The notes beneath the pieces were generated by a model. That model was not told where the DNA came from, ran no database searches, and worked only from the letters and a program-made list of their open reading frames with translations. The position numbers and the translations under genes are program-made. Shown here piece by piece: positions 52,063 through 61,041 of a DNA stretch of 64,000 bases (position 1 is its first letter; the number at the start of each line of letters is the position of its first letter). Origin of the DNA: Aliitabrizicola sp041905595. Its GTDB lineage: Bacteria > Pseudomonadota > Alphaproteobacteria > Rhodobacterales > Rhodobacteraceae. Location: contig JAYRKT010000002.1 of assembly GCA_041905595.1 (NCBI GenBank), forward strand, positions 124,001-188,000, given 5' to 3'.

Positions 52063-52111
52063 GATTTTTCCGCGAAAAATCAGGTGCACAGTGATTTTTC
52101 GCAGAAAAATC
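52063..52111. promoter_or_regulatory. Two tandem 19-bp palindromes upstream of crcB
   Basis: GATTTTTC-CGC-GAAAAATC (52063-52081) and GATTTTTC-GCA-GAAAAATC (52093-52111) have identical arms and start exactly 30 bases apart. They lie 51-100 bases before the crcB start and just after the rarA stop. The regular spacing suggests a pair of operator sites; RNA hairpins ending the rarA message are the alternative. Confidence 0.5.
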
Positions 52112-52116
52112 GCCCC

Positions 52117-53427
52117 CTACCCGCCCTGCCGCTTTTCCCGCAGCCGCGCAAAATACTCGACGCGCTTCTTCAGCTCACGCTCGAAGCCGCGTTCGGGCGG
52201 CTGATACCATACCGGCCGCTTCATTCCCTCGGGGAAGTAGTTCTGCCCTGAAAAGCCATCCTCGGCGTCATGGTCATAGGCATAGCCCGCACCATAGCCC
52301 AAGTCCTTCATCATCCGCGTCGGAGCGTTGCGGATATGAAGGGGCGGCGGTTCGCTGCCCGTCTCGCGCGCAGCCTTGCGGGCCGTGTTATAGGCCATGT
52401 ACCCCGCGTTCGACTTCGGCGCGAGCGCGAGGTAGATCACCGCCTGCGCCAGCGCAAGTTCGCCCTCTGGCGAGCCGAGGCGCTCATAGGTCTCCCAGCC
52501 ATGCAGGCACAACTGCTGCGCCTGCGGGTCGGCCAGCCCGATATCCTCGATCGCCATGCGAGTGATGCGGCGGGCCAGGAAACGCGGGTCCTCGCCCCCC
52601 TCCAGCATCCGGCAGAACCAGTAGAGCGCCGCATCGGGGTCCGAACCCCGCACCGATTTGTGCAGCGCCGAGATGAGGTTGTAATGCTCTTCGCCGGACT
52701 TGTCGTATTTCGCCGCCCGCCGCATCAGACGCTTTGAAAGGTCCTCGCGCCCGAGCGGCTTCGTCAGCGACCAGGCCGCGACCTGCTCGATCAGGTTCAG
52801 AAGCGCCCGCCCGTCACCATCGGCCATCTCAAGCAGAGACTCTCGCGCCTCACCGGACAGCGGCAGGGCCTTCCCCAGTTCCCGTTCCGCCCGCTGCGCC
52901 AGCCGCTCCAGATCGGCCAAAGACAGCCGCTCCAGCACGATCACCTGCGATCGGCTGAGCAGAGCGGCGTTCAGCTCGAAGGACGGGTTCTCGGTCGTAG
53001 CCCCGACCAGAAGGATCGTCCCGTCCTCCATATGCGGCAGGAAGCCGTCCTGCTGTGCCTTGTTGAAGCGGTGGATCTCGTCGACGAACAGAAGCGTCCC
53101 CTGCCCGTTCTGACGCCGGATCTTCGCCTGCTCGAATACCTTCCGCAGTTCCGGCACGCCGGTGAAGATCGCGCTGATCTGGACGAAGGCGAGGTCCGTC
53201 TCCGCCGCCAGCAGCCGCGCGATCGTGGTCTTGCCCACGCCCGGCGGACCCCAGAGGATCAACGAGGACAGGCTGTGCGCCTTGAGCATCGCGCCAAGGG
53301 GGCCCTCCGGCGCCAGCACCGCCTCCTGCCCGATCACCTCGGCCAGCGACTTCGGCCGAAGCCGGTCCGCCAGCGGGCGCGGCGCGTCCGGTGCCGGGGT
53401 CGAGGGGGTGTCAAACAGGTCCGCCAT
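52117..53427 (-). CDS. rarA: Replication-associated recombination protein RarA (MgsA)
   Basis: 436 residues. AAA+ ATPase with Walker A GPPGVGKTT at 60-68, Walker B LLFVDEIHRFNKAQQD, sensor GATTENPSFELN, and the MgsA C-terminal domain (KSVRGSDPDAALYWFCRMLE, GSEPPPLHIRNAPT). It acts at stalled replication forks. Separated from pepT by 4 bases. Confidence 0.95.
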   Translation of the reverse strand: MADLFDTPSTPAPDAPRPLADRLRPKSLAEVIGQEAVLAPEGPLGAMLKAHSLSSLILWGPPGVGKTTIARLLAAETDLAFVQISAIFTGVPELRKVFEQAKIRRQNGQGTLLFVDEIHRFNKAQQDGFLPHMEDGTILLVGATTENPSFELNAALLSRSQVIVLERLSLADLERLAQRAERELGKALPLSGEARESLLEMADGDGRALLNLIEQVAAWSLTKPLGREDLSKRLMRRAAKYDKSGEEHYNLISALHKSVRGSDPDAALYWFCRMLEGGEDPRFLARRITRMAIEDIGLADPQAQQLCLHGWETYERLGSPEGELALAQAVIYLALAPKSNAGYMAYNTARKAARETGSEPPPLHIRNAPTRMMKDLGYGAGYAYDHDAEDGFSGQNYFPEGMKRPVWYQPPERGFERELKKRVEYFARLREKRQGG

Positions 53428-53431
53428 CAGG

Positions 53432-54676
53432 TCACTTCGCGGCCACCAGTTGCACCAGTTCCAGGCAGACCTTCATCGCCGCTCCCATGTCCTGCACCGA
53501 TATCCATTCGAGCGGCCCATGCAGGTTCTGCATGCCGGTGAAGATGTTCGGCGTCGGCACACCCATCTCGGTGAGCCGCGAGCCGTCGGTACCGCCGCGG
53601 ATCGGCTGCGAGAAGGGTTCGATCCCGGCGCGGCGGCAGGCCTCTTCCGCCAGTTCCACCGGCCTGCCATCCTTTTCCAGCCAGTCGCGCATGTTGCGGT
53701 ATTGCGGGAAGATCTTGCAGGTGATCTTCGCCCGTGGCTCACCGGCCTGGACGGTCTCGCAGATCTTGCGCAGCAGGTCGCCATGCTGCGCTAGAAGCGT
53801 CCGGTCGAAATCGCGCAGGGCAAAATGCATCTCGGCTGTGGCTGCCGTCCCGGTCAATGAATAGAGGAAGATGAACCCATCGCGCCCGTTTGTCGTCTCG
53901 GGGGTCAGCCGGTGCTTGGGCAGCGTATCCACGATCTTCGCCGCCAGATGCAGCGCGTTGACGAGCTTGTCCTTGGCCTCGCCAGGATGGATCGAGACGC
54001 CGTCGATCTTCACCACCGCGCCATCGGCGGAAAAGGTCTCGCCCACGATCTCGCCGATTTCGCCGCCATCGAGCGTATAGGCGAAGTCGACGGCCAGATC
54101 CTTCGGCAGGTCCTTGTGCACGCCCCGGCCGATCTCTTCGTCGGGGGTGAAGGCAATCCGGATTTCCCCGTGGGGAATAGACGGATTGCCAAGAAGATGC
54201 CGAGCCGTCGCCATCAGGATGGCCACGCCGGCCTTGTCGTCAGCACCAAGCAGCGTCGTCCCCGAAGCGGTTATGATGTCGTCACCCGCCTTGGCCGCCA
54301 GATAGGGAAACTGCTCGGGCGAAAGAACCAGATCGGGTGCGTCCGGATAATGCACCGGCCCGCCGTTGTAGGACTTCACCACCCGAGGCTTCACCCCGCT
54401 TGCGGCGAAACCGGGCGCGGTATCCACATGCGCAAGCAGCGCGATGGTCGGCACTTTCCCGGGCACCGTCGCCGGGATCGTCGCGATCACCGTTCCATAC
54501 TCCGCCTGCCGTACGTCCTGCGCCCCGATCCCGCTCAGTTCTTCGACGAGAAGCCGCAGCAGATCCTGCTGACGCGCCGTGCTGGGCGACGATGATGAGG
54601 TTTCGTCGCTCTGGGTGTCGATCCTCGCATAACGAACCAGTCGCTCTTCCAGCTCCTGATCGAACTCTGTGCGCAT
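53432..54676 (-). CDS. pepT: Peptidase T (tripeptide aminopeptidase)
   Basis: 414 residues of the M20 family. Zinc ligands in LLAHVDTAP, LGADDKAGVAI and TPDEEIGRG, the terminal His segment MQNLHGPLEWIS and the lid domain between about 205 and 320. GGTDGSRLTEMGVPTPN is diagnostic for PepT. It removes the N-terminal residue from tripeptides in the cytosol. Confidence 0.95.
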   Translation of the reverse strand: MRTEFDQELEERLVRYARIDTQSDETSSSSPSTARQQDLLRLLVEELSGIGAQDVRQAEYGTVIATIPATVPGKVPTIALLAHVDTAPGFAASGVKPRVVKSYNGGPVHYPDAPDLVLSPEQFPYLAAKAGDDIITASGTTLLGADDKAGVAILMATARHLLGNPSIPHGEIRIAFTPDEEIGRGVHKDLPKDLAVDFAYTLDGGEIGEIVGETFSADGAVVKIDGVSIHPGEAKDKLVNALHLAAKIVDTLPKHRLTPETTNGRDGFIFLYSLTGTAATAEMHFALRDFDRTLLAQHGDLLRKICETVQAGEPRAKITCKIFPQYRNMRDWLEKDGRPVELAEEACRRAGIEPFSQPIRGGTDGSRLTEMGVPTPNIFTGMQNLHGPLEWISVQDMGAAMKVCLELVQLVAAK

Positions 54677-54756
54677 GATAGGGCTCCCACACCGCAGTCA
54701 CTGTTTCGGCGTGGACAGCCTAGCCCCTGCGTCCCCGGGCCGCCAGCCCGACCGGT

Positions 54757-57273
54757 TCACTCTGCCGACCTCAGGACCTGCGCCGGACGCGCCGCCAGCG
54801 GGCGCAGCGCGAAGAAGAATCCGGCCAACAGGGTTGCGACCACTCCGCCCGCAACGATGGCCAGTGCCGAGAGGGGTTCGAAGCGGTATTGGCTTTCCAT
54901 CACCCAGACCATCACGACCCATCCGGCAAGCGCACCGGCAAGGATGGCGAAGGCCCCCGCCGCCGCCCCCATGATCCCGGCCCGCAACGCAAAGCTGCCA
55001 AGGATCCGCCCCCGCGTCGCGCCAAGCGTCTTCAGCACCGCCGCTTCGTAGACGCGCGCCCGCTCGCCAGCCGCCGCCGCACCGATCAGCACGATGAATC
55101 CTGTCAGCAGCGTTGCCGCCGCCGCCCAGGCGGTCGCCTCGGCAATCGCGTTCAGCGCCTCCGTCACCCGGTCGATGGCATCTCGCACCCGGATCGCGGT
55201 TATATTGGGATAAGCGGTCGCCAGATCGCGGAGGATCTTCGCTTCTGCTTCGGGCGCGGCATAGACCGTCGCGATGGAAGTGTGCGGCGCGCCTTTCAGG
55301 GCTGACGGATTCATCGCCATGACGAATCCCATCCCCCCGGTCGAGAAATCGACCTGCCGAAAGCTGGTGATCGTCCCGGTAATATCTCGCCCGAGGATGT
55401 TGATCGTCAGCCGGTCGCCGAGCTTGAGCCCCATCTCCTCGGCTTCCTTGGCGGCGAAGGAAATCTGCGGCGCGCCGGAATAACCGGGGGCCCACCAGGC
55501 GCCGGCTGTCACCTTGGTGCCGGCGGGCGGAGCGTCGGAATAGGTCACGCCCCTGTCGCCGTTCAGCACCCAGTGCTCGCCCGCCACCTCCTTGGCTGGC
55601 CGGCCGTTGATCAGGGTGATGATACCCCGCAGCATCGGCGCGCTTTCGACGCGGCTGACCGACGGATCCCCCGTCAGCCGTGCATTGAAGCCCTCGATCT
55701 GGTCGGGCTGGATATCGAGGAAGAAATACGACGGCGCCCGCTCGGGCAGGTCGGTCCGGATCGCGCTGCGCAGGTTCGCGTCGATCTGGCCGACCGTCGC
55801 CAGCACCGTCAGCCCGAGCCCGAGCGACAGGATCACCGAACCCGCCTCGGACTGCGGGCCGCCAATGGCTGAAAGCGCCATGCGCAGCCCCGGCCGTCCG
55901 CGCACAAAGCTGCGCCGCGCCAGCCACCGGGACAGCCTGCGGACCCCAAAGGCCGCCAGCGCGAGAACGAGAAGCGCCACGAGCAACCCGCTCAGGGTAC
56001 CGAGTGCGAGTTTCCAGACACCCGAGAACCAGACGGCGCCTCCGACAAGGACTGCCAGCACCCCAAGCAGCATCATCACGTGCCAATGGCGCGGGCGAAG
56101 GCGTCTCTCCTCACCCCGATAAAGCGCGGCCGCGCGGATCTGCGAGGTCCTTGCCAACGGCCAGAGCGTGAAGAGCAGAGCTGTCATCACGCCATAGAAG
56201 GCGGCTTCGGCCAAAGGCCGGGGATAAAGCGCGAACTCTGCGGGAAAGGGCAGCCGCGCCGAGATGACGTCGGCAAGGGACAGGACGGCCGCGCCGCCAA
56301 GGACAAGCCCGGCCAGCACCCCTGCCACAGCAAGCACCCCGATCTGGATCAGGTAAACCTGGAAGATCGTTCCTCCCCCGGCCCCCATCGTCTTGAGGGT
56401 CGCGATCGTCTCGGTCTTGCCAGACAGATAGGCCCGTACCGCTGCCGATACGCCCACCCCGCCCACAGCCATTCCGGCAAGCCCGACGAGGACAAGGAAC
56501 GACCCCATCCGGTCGACGAAGCGCTCGATCCCCGGTGCTGCGCGGCGGCTGTCTGACCACCGCAATCCGGTCTCGGTAAAGGCCGCGAGGGCCTGCCTTT
56601 TGACTGCATCGATGTCGGCGTCCGGCAAAAGTTGCAGCCGGTATTTCGTCTCGAACAGTGATCCCGGGCCGATCAAACCCGACTGCGCAAGATCGACGGT
56701 TCGCACGATCGTCCGCGGCCCAAGCGCAAAACCGGCCGTCGCCGAGTCGGGCTCGCGCAGAAGGACCGCACCCAGACGGAACTCCTGCGTGCCCAGTCGA
56801 AAGGTCGATCCCGGTGCCAGCCCCAGCCGGTCGGCCAGCACCTTGTCCATCACGCCACCAGGATGGCCATCGCTGGCAGCCAGCGCCTGCGCCAGTGGCA
56901 CCGGCGGATCCAGCACCACGCTGCCGGTGAGGGGATAAAGGTCATCCACCGCCTTGACCTGCGTCAGCGCCCGATCCTCGCCCACCACCGCCATCGAGCG
57001 GAAATCGACGACTTCAGAGACCTGAGTGGCGACACGCGCCATGAAGGCGCGCTCCGCGTCAGAAGCGAAGCGATAGGTAAACTCCATCTCGGCGTCGCCC
57101 CCGAGGAGCACCGCGCCCTGATCCTGCAGGCCCCGCTCGATCGCGGCGCGCACAAGACCGACGGCCGCAATGGCCGCAACGCCGAGCGCCAGGCAGGCGA
57201 GAAAGACGCGGAACCCCGAAAACCCGCCGCGCAGTTCGCGCCGCGCGATCCGCGCCGACAGTGCCAGGTTCAT
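54757..57273 (-). CDS. FtsX-type ABC exporter permease (YbbP-like)
   Basis: 838 residues from the ATG at 57273; longer starts cross into the next gap. An N-terminal membrane helix, a MacB-like periplasmic domain, three helices around 255-385, further helices in the middle, a second periplasmic domain and three C-terminal FtsX helices around 710-830: the ten-segment layout of YbbP. KTMGAGGGTIFQVYLIQIG and LKTLGATRGRILGSFALR are the paired coupling regions. With the ATPase upstream it should export or extract lipids or lipoprotein-like substrates. Confidence 0.9.
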   Translation of the reverse strand: MNLALSARIARRELRGGFSGFRVFLACLALGVAAIAAVGLVRAAIERGLQDQGAVLLGGDAEMEFTYRFASDAERAFMARVATQVSEVVDFRSMAVVGEDRALTQVKAVDDLYPLTGSVVLDPPVPLAQALAASDGHPGGVMDKVLADRLGLAPGSTFRLGTQEFRLGAVLLREPDSATAGFALGPRTIVRTVDLAQSGLIGPGSLFETKYRLQLLPDADIDAVKRQALAAFTETGLRWSDSRRAAPGIERFVDRMGSFLVLVGLAGMAVGGVGVSAAVRAYLSGKTETIATLKTMGAGGGTIFQVYLIQIGVLAVAGVLAGLVLGGAAVLSLADVISARLPFPAEFALYPRPLAEAAFYGVMTALLFTLWPLARTSQIRAAALYRGEERRLRPRHWHVMMLLGVLAVLVGGAVWFSGVWKLALGTLSGLLVALLVLALAAFGVRRLSRWLARRSFVRGRPGLRMALSAIGGPQSEAGSVILSLGLGLTVLATVGQIDANLRSAIRTDLPERAPSYFFLDIQPDQIEGFNARLTGDPSVSRVESAPMLRGIITLINGRPAKEVAGEHWVLNGDRGVTYSDAPPAGTKVTAGAWWAPGYSGAPQISFAAKEAEEMGLKLGDRLTINILGRDITGTITSFRQVDFSTGGMGFVMAMNPSALKGAPHTSIATVYAAPEAEAKILRDLATAYPNITAIRVRDAIDRVTEALNAIAEATAWAAAATLLTGFIVLIGAAAAGERARVYEAAVLKTLGATRGRILGSFALRAGIMGAAAGAFAILAGALAGWVVMVWVMESQYRFEPLSALAIVAGGVVATLLAGFFFALRPLAARPAQVLRSAE

Positions 57274-57334
57274 CCGACGCCCCTGCCCAGAAATTTTTGC
57301 AGAGCCTCTGAGTTCTCGTGGAGAATTCGCGAAA

Positions 57335-58027
57335 TCATGCCGCCCTCCGCTCGTCGGCCAACACTTGACCGTCGGCGAGGCGCACGATCCGGTCGCAGCG
57401 CGCTGCAAGCTCTGGCGCATGGGTCACGAGAACCAGTGTTGCCCCGTGTCTGTCGCGCAGCCCGAACAGCAGGTCCATGATCGCTGCGCCATTTGCGCCA
57501 TCCAGATTGCCGGTCGGTTCGTCGGCCAGCAGGATCGCGGGACGCGGCGCAGCCGCGCGGGCCAGCGCCACCCGCTGCTGCTCTCCCCCGGAAAGCTGGC
57601 GGGGATAGTGACCGGCCCGGGCAGCCAGGCCCACGGCCTGAAGTTCCGCCTCCGCCCTGCCAAAGGCGTCCGCCACGCCGGCCAGTTCCAGCGGCACCGC
57701 AACATTTTCCAGTGCGGTCAGTGTCGGAATCAGGTGGAAGGACTGAAAGACCACCCCCATATTCCCCCGGCGGAACCGCGCGAGCTGGTCCTCGTCCATC
57801 GCCGTCAGGTCCTGGCCAAGCGCCCGGACCTCGCCGCCGGTGGCACGTTCCAGCCCGCCCATCAGCATGAGGAGCGACGACTTGCCCGATCCGGACGGCC
57901 CGACCAGCCCAAGCGTCTCGCCCCGCAGCAGTTCAAGCGAGATGCCCTTGAGGATGTCCACAGGACCAGCATTGCCGGCCAGCGTCAGCCGCACGTCGCG
58001 CAGGGAAAGGATCGGTTCCGCCATCAT
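57335..58027 (-). CDS. ABC transporter ATPase (YbbA/LolD-like)
   Basis: 230 residues from the ATG at 58027 (ATG at 58024 also possible). Walker A GPSGSGKSS, signature LSGGEQQRVALAR, Walker B ILLADEPTGNLD, H-loop VTHAPELA. Partner of the FtsX-type permease 61 bases downstream. Its start codon overlaps that of the divergent GDSL esterase, the arrangement known for ybbA and tesA in Escherichia coli. Confidence 0.92.
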   Translation of the reverse strand: MMAEPILSLRDVRLTLAGNAGPVDILKGISLELLRGETLGLVGPSGSGKSSLLMLMGGLERATGGEVRALGQDLTAMDEDQLARFRRGNMGVVFQSFHLIPTLTALENVAVPLELAGVADAFGRAEAELQAVGLAARAGHYPRQLSGGEQQRVALARAAAPRPAILLADEPTGNLDGANGAAIMDLLFGLRDRHGATLVLVTHAPELAARCDRIVRLADGQVLADERRAA

Positions 58028-58715
58028 GTCTGCCCTTCGCTTTTGCCTGTCAGTGGCATATGGCGCGGCGCGGCGCGCGCGCAACCTCGCGGCCGCCGTC
58101 ATCGCGTCGATTTGCGTTGCTCATGCGGCACTTGCCGCCCCCGTGACCATCGCCGCCCTCGGTGACAGCCTGACCGAAGGCTACGGCCTTCCGCCCGAGG
58201 ACGGCTTCGTGCCTCAGCTTCAGGCCTGGCTGCGGGACCACGGCGCCGATGTCACGGTATTGAATGCGGGTGTCTCGGGCGACACGACGGCGGGCGGGCT
58301 GTCGCGGCTCGACTGGACGCTGACGCCCGATGTCCGCGCCCTGGTGGTCACGCTTGGCGGCAACGACCTCTTGCGCGGACTCGATCCGGCGACGAGCCGC
58401 GCCAACCTCGACGCGATCCTCGCGGGGGCCACGGCGAAGGGTCTGCCGGTCCTGCTGATCGGCATGCCGGCCCCCGGCAATTACGGGCCCGACTACAAGG
58501 CGCAGTTCGACGCGATCTATCCCGAGCTCGCGCAGAAATACGGCACGCTCTACATCGAGAGCTTCTTCGCACCTCTCGGCGCCGGCGGGGATCCCGCGGC
58601 GCTCGCCCCCTATCTCCAGGCCGACGGCATCCACCCGAACAGGGATGGGGTCGCGAAGATCGTCGCAGGGCTGGGACCGGTCGTGCTTCAACTCATCGGT
58701 CGCATCACGCCCTGA
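58026..58715 (+). CDS. GDSL-type esterase/arylesterase (TesA-like)
   Basis: 229 residues from the ATG at 58026. Signal peptide with AAAVIASICVAHAALA, then block I ALGDSLTEGYG with the nucleophilic Ser, block II NAGVSGDTTAGG, block III LGGNDLLRG and block V DGIHPNRDG with Asp and His. It is a periplasmic hydrolase of thioesters or aryl esters. Start codons of this gene and the minus-strand ATPase overlap (58025-58028), so each promoter must lie inside the other gene. Confidence 0.92.
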   Translation: MSALRFCLSVAYGAARRARNLAAAVIASICVAHAALAAPVTIAALGDSLTEGYGLPPEDGFVPQLQAWLRDHGADVTVLNAGVSGDTTAGGLSRLDWTLTPDVRALVVTLGGNDLLRGLDPATSRANLDAILAGATAKGLPVLLIGMPAPGNYGPDYKAQFDAIYPELAQKYGTLYIESFFAPLGAGGDPAALAPYLQADGIHPNRDGVAKIVAGLGPVVLQLIGRITP

Positions 58716-58753
58716 CCGGCCGCTCCGAAGCCCCGCATCCGTCTCTTTTGCCC

Positions 58754-58813
58754 AAATATCCTGCGGGGGGAGAGCCCCGGCGCAGCCGGGGATCGGGGGG
58801 CGCAATGCCCCCC
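58754..58813. terminator. Two-hairpin intergenic element, copy 2
   Basis: AAATATCCT (58754-58762), CCCCGGC-GCA-GCCGGGG (58775-58791) and GGGGGGC-GCAAT-GCCCCCC (58795-58813), then TTCTGCC. Same plan as 44925-44977 and again between convergent genes. Probable bidirectional terminator. Confidence 0.6.
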
Positions 58814-58825
58814 TTCTGCCGCAGC

Positions 58826-60865
58826 CTACCAGCGGATCCCGTAGCGCAGCGCGTCGTAGATCCCGGCATGGATATTGCGCGACTGGACCGCATCCCCGAT
58901 CCGGTACAGCTGGAACTGCCCGGCCGCGTTGCGCATCGGAAAGATGTCGCCCTCGCCGATCAGTGCGCCGTAGTCGACCTCGCCCAGATTCCGGCTTTCG
59001 GGCTTGAGCGCGAAGTAAAGCTCGTCCAGCGGCGCCGTGCCATGTTCGACCACGACCTGATCCACCTCGCGGTCTTCCGACCAGCCAGGCGCATAGTCCG
59101 ATCCGAGCGTTACGCGTATGGCATTGCCGACCCTCTGCAGTGCCGTGACCCGCGTGTTGATCGTCACGCGCACGCCCGACTCCTGGAAGGCCCGCATGTA
59201 GGGGACATGGTTCAGCCCGCCCATTTCCGGCGCGAAGAACCGCTCTGGGCTGACAAGCTCCACCGCCGCCCCGCCACGCGCCATGACTTCGGCGGCGCTC
59301 ATCGCCGGATGGCCGCCATTGTCGTCATAGACCAGGATCCGCCCTGCCGGCTTGACCGCGCCGGACAGGATATCCCAGCTCGACACGCCCAGCTCGGCCC
59401 CATCCATCTCGGGGGACTGCGGCAGGCCGCCAGTCGCGATGATCACCACGTCCGGGTTCTCCGCCAGAACGTCGCCCGCCTCGGCCCAGAGATTGTAGCG
59501 TGTCTCGACGCCCAGCCGATCCAGCTCCGCCACCCGCCAGTCGACGATGCCGATCATTTCCTTGCGGCGCGGGTTCTGCGCCAGCACGTTGACCTGCCCG
59601 CCCGCGCGATCGGATGCCTCCATCAGCACGACCCGGTGGCCACGCTCGCCCGCCACCCGTGCGGCCTCCAGCCCCGCGGGTCCGGCACCGACGATCACCA
59701 CCCGCTTCGCGCTGTCCGCCTTCGGGATGGCATGCGGCATCCGCGCCTCGCGGCCCGTCGCGGCGTTGTGGATGCACAGTGCCTCGCCCCCCTCGTAGAT
59801 GCGATCCAGGCAGTAAGTCGCGCCGACGCAGGGACGGATGCGATCCTCCTGCCCGGCCATGACCTTCGCCACGATATGCGGATCAGCGATATGGGCGCGG
59901 GTCATGCCCACCATGTCGAGCTTCCCGGTGGCGATCGCATGACGCGCCGTCGCGACATCGGGAATGCGCGCGGCATGGAAGACCGGGAACTTCGTCGCCT
60001 CGCGCACTTCGCCCGCGAAATCCAGATGCGGCGCCGACCGCATCCCCTGGATCGGGATCACCCCGGTCAGCGCGGCATCGCTTTCGATATGGCCGCGGAT
60101 CAGGTTCAGGAAGTCGATCTTGCCGCTGGCCGCAAGGCGGGTGGCGATCTCGACCCCCTCGGCCTTGCTCAGGCCCTTGTCCCAGTCCTCGTCGGCGACC
60201 ATCCTGAGGCCGACGATGAACTCCGGCCCGACCGCGGCACGCACGGCGTCCAGCACCCGATGGGTGAACCGCAGTCTGTTGTCGAGGCTCCCGCCCCAGT
60301 CGTCGGTCCGCTTGTTGGTCGCGGGCGACCAGAAGGCGTCCATCAGGTGCCCGTAGGCCTCGAACTCGATCCCGTCGAGGCCCGCGGCCTGCATCCGCTG
60401 CGCGGCGCTGGCGTAATCCGCGATGATGCGGTCAAGGTCCCAGTCCTCTGCCACCTTTGGGAAGGCCCGGTGCGCCGGTTCCCGCACCGGGCTTGGCGAC
60501 AGCACCGGCAACCATTCGCCCTTGTTCCACCCCGTGCGACGGCCGAGGTGGGTCAGCTGGATCATCACCGCCGAGCCATGCTCGTGACATTCGTCGGCGA
60601 GCTCGGCCAGCCACGGCACGATCGCGTCGTCCCAGGCGTGCAGGTTGCCGAAGGCCTGCGGGCTGTCGCGGCTGACCACGGCGGAACCCGCCGTCATCGT
60701 CAGCGCCATGCCTCCCCGCGCCTTCTCGGCATGATAGAGCCGATAGCGCGCCTTCGGCATCCCGTCCTCGGAATAGGCGGGCTCGTGGGCGGTCGACATC
60801 ACCCGGTTGCGCAGGGTCAAGTGTTTCAGGCGATAGGGCTGGAGAAGCGGATCGACAGTCGTCAC
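58826..60865 (-). CDS. Old-yellow-enzyme type flavin/iron-sulfur oxidoreductase, N-methylproline demethylase-like
   Basis: 679 residues. An N-terminal FMN TIM barrel (about 1-360: LTLRNRVMSTAHEPAY, MIQLTHLGRRT, GIEFEAYGHLMDAFW) is followed by a 4Fe-4S site around CVGATYCLDRIYEGGEALC and a FAD/NAD-binding half (VVIVGAGPAGLEAAR near 390). This is the layout of trimethylamine dehydrogenase, dienoyl-CoA reductase and the N-methylproline/stachydrine demethylases; the His-rich STAHEPAYSEDGMPKARY opening resembles the last group. It would demethylate a betaine-derived amine. Divergent from the FAD dehydrogenase gene. Confidence 0.85.
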   Translation of the reverse strand: MTTVDPLLQPYRLKHLTLRNRVMSTAHEPAYSEDGMPKARYRLYHAEKARGGMALTMTAGSAVVSRDSPQAFGNLHAWDDAIVPWLAELADECHEHGSAVMIQLTHLGRRTGWNKGEWLPVLSPSPVREPAHRAFPKVAEDWDLDRIIADYASAAQRMQAAGLDGIEFEAYGHLMDAFWSPATNKRTDDWGGSLDNRLRFTHRVLDAVRAAVGPEFIVGLRMVADEDWDKGLSKAEGVEIATRLAASGKIDFLNLIRGHIESDAALTGVIPIQGMRSAPHLDFAGEVREATKFPVFHAARIPDVATARHAIATGKLDMVGMTRAHIADPHIVAKVMAGQEDRIRPCVGATYCLDRIYEGGEALCIHNAATGREARMPHAIPKADSAKRVVIVGAGPAGLEAARVAGERGHRVVLMEASDRAGGQVNVLAQNPRRKEMIGIVDWRVAELDRLGVETRYNLWAEAGDVLAENPDVVIIATGGLPQSPEMDGAELGVSSWDILSGAVKPAGRILVYDDNGGHPAMSAAEVMARGGAAVELVSPERFFAPEMGGLNHVPYMRAFQESGVRVTINTRVTALQRVGNAIRVTLGSDYAPGWSEDREVDQVVVEHGTAPLDELYFALKPESRNLGEVDYGALIGEGDIFPMRNAAGQFQLYRIGDAVQSRNIHAGIYDALRYGIRW

Positions 60866-61041
60866 TGGATGGGCCTTTCTGGCTGAGGCGCTCAGTCTAG
60901 AAGGCGCCTCGCTGCCGACTCTGGTCAGGAAACGTCATCCGATGGCGACAATGGACGTTCCCTGTCGATCCGGCGATTTCGCCTCTGGCCTTGGCGCAGG
61001 AATTGGCTTCACATGCCGCCGGACAGAGCGGAGTGCACACC

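Noticed and set aside
51900..52120. Fluoride riboswitch upstream of crcB
   Set aside because: The conserved crcB-motif sequences are not present on the minus strand; only the palindromes are found.
58748..60886. Long plus-strand open frame opposite the flavin oxidoreductase
   Set aside because: It is antisense to a clear family member, is Arg/His-rich with no domain, and reflects high GC third positions.
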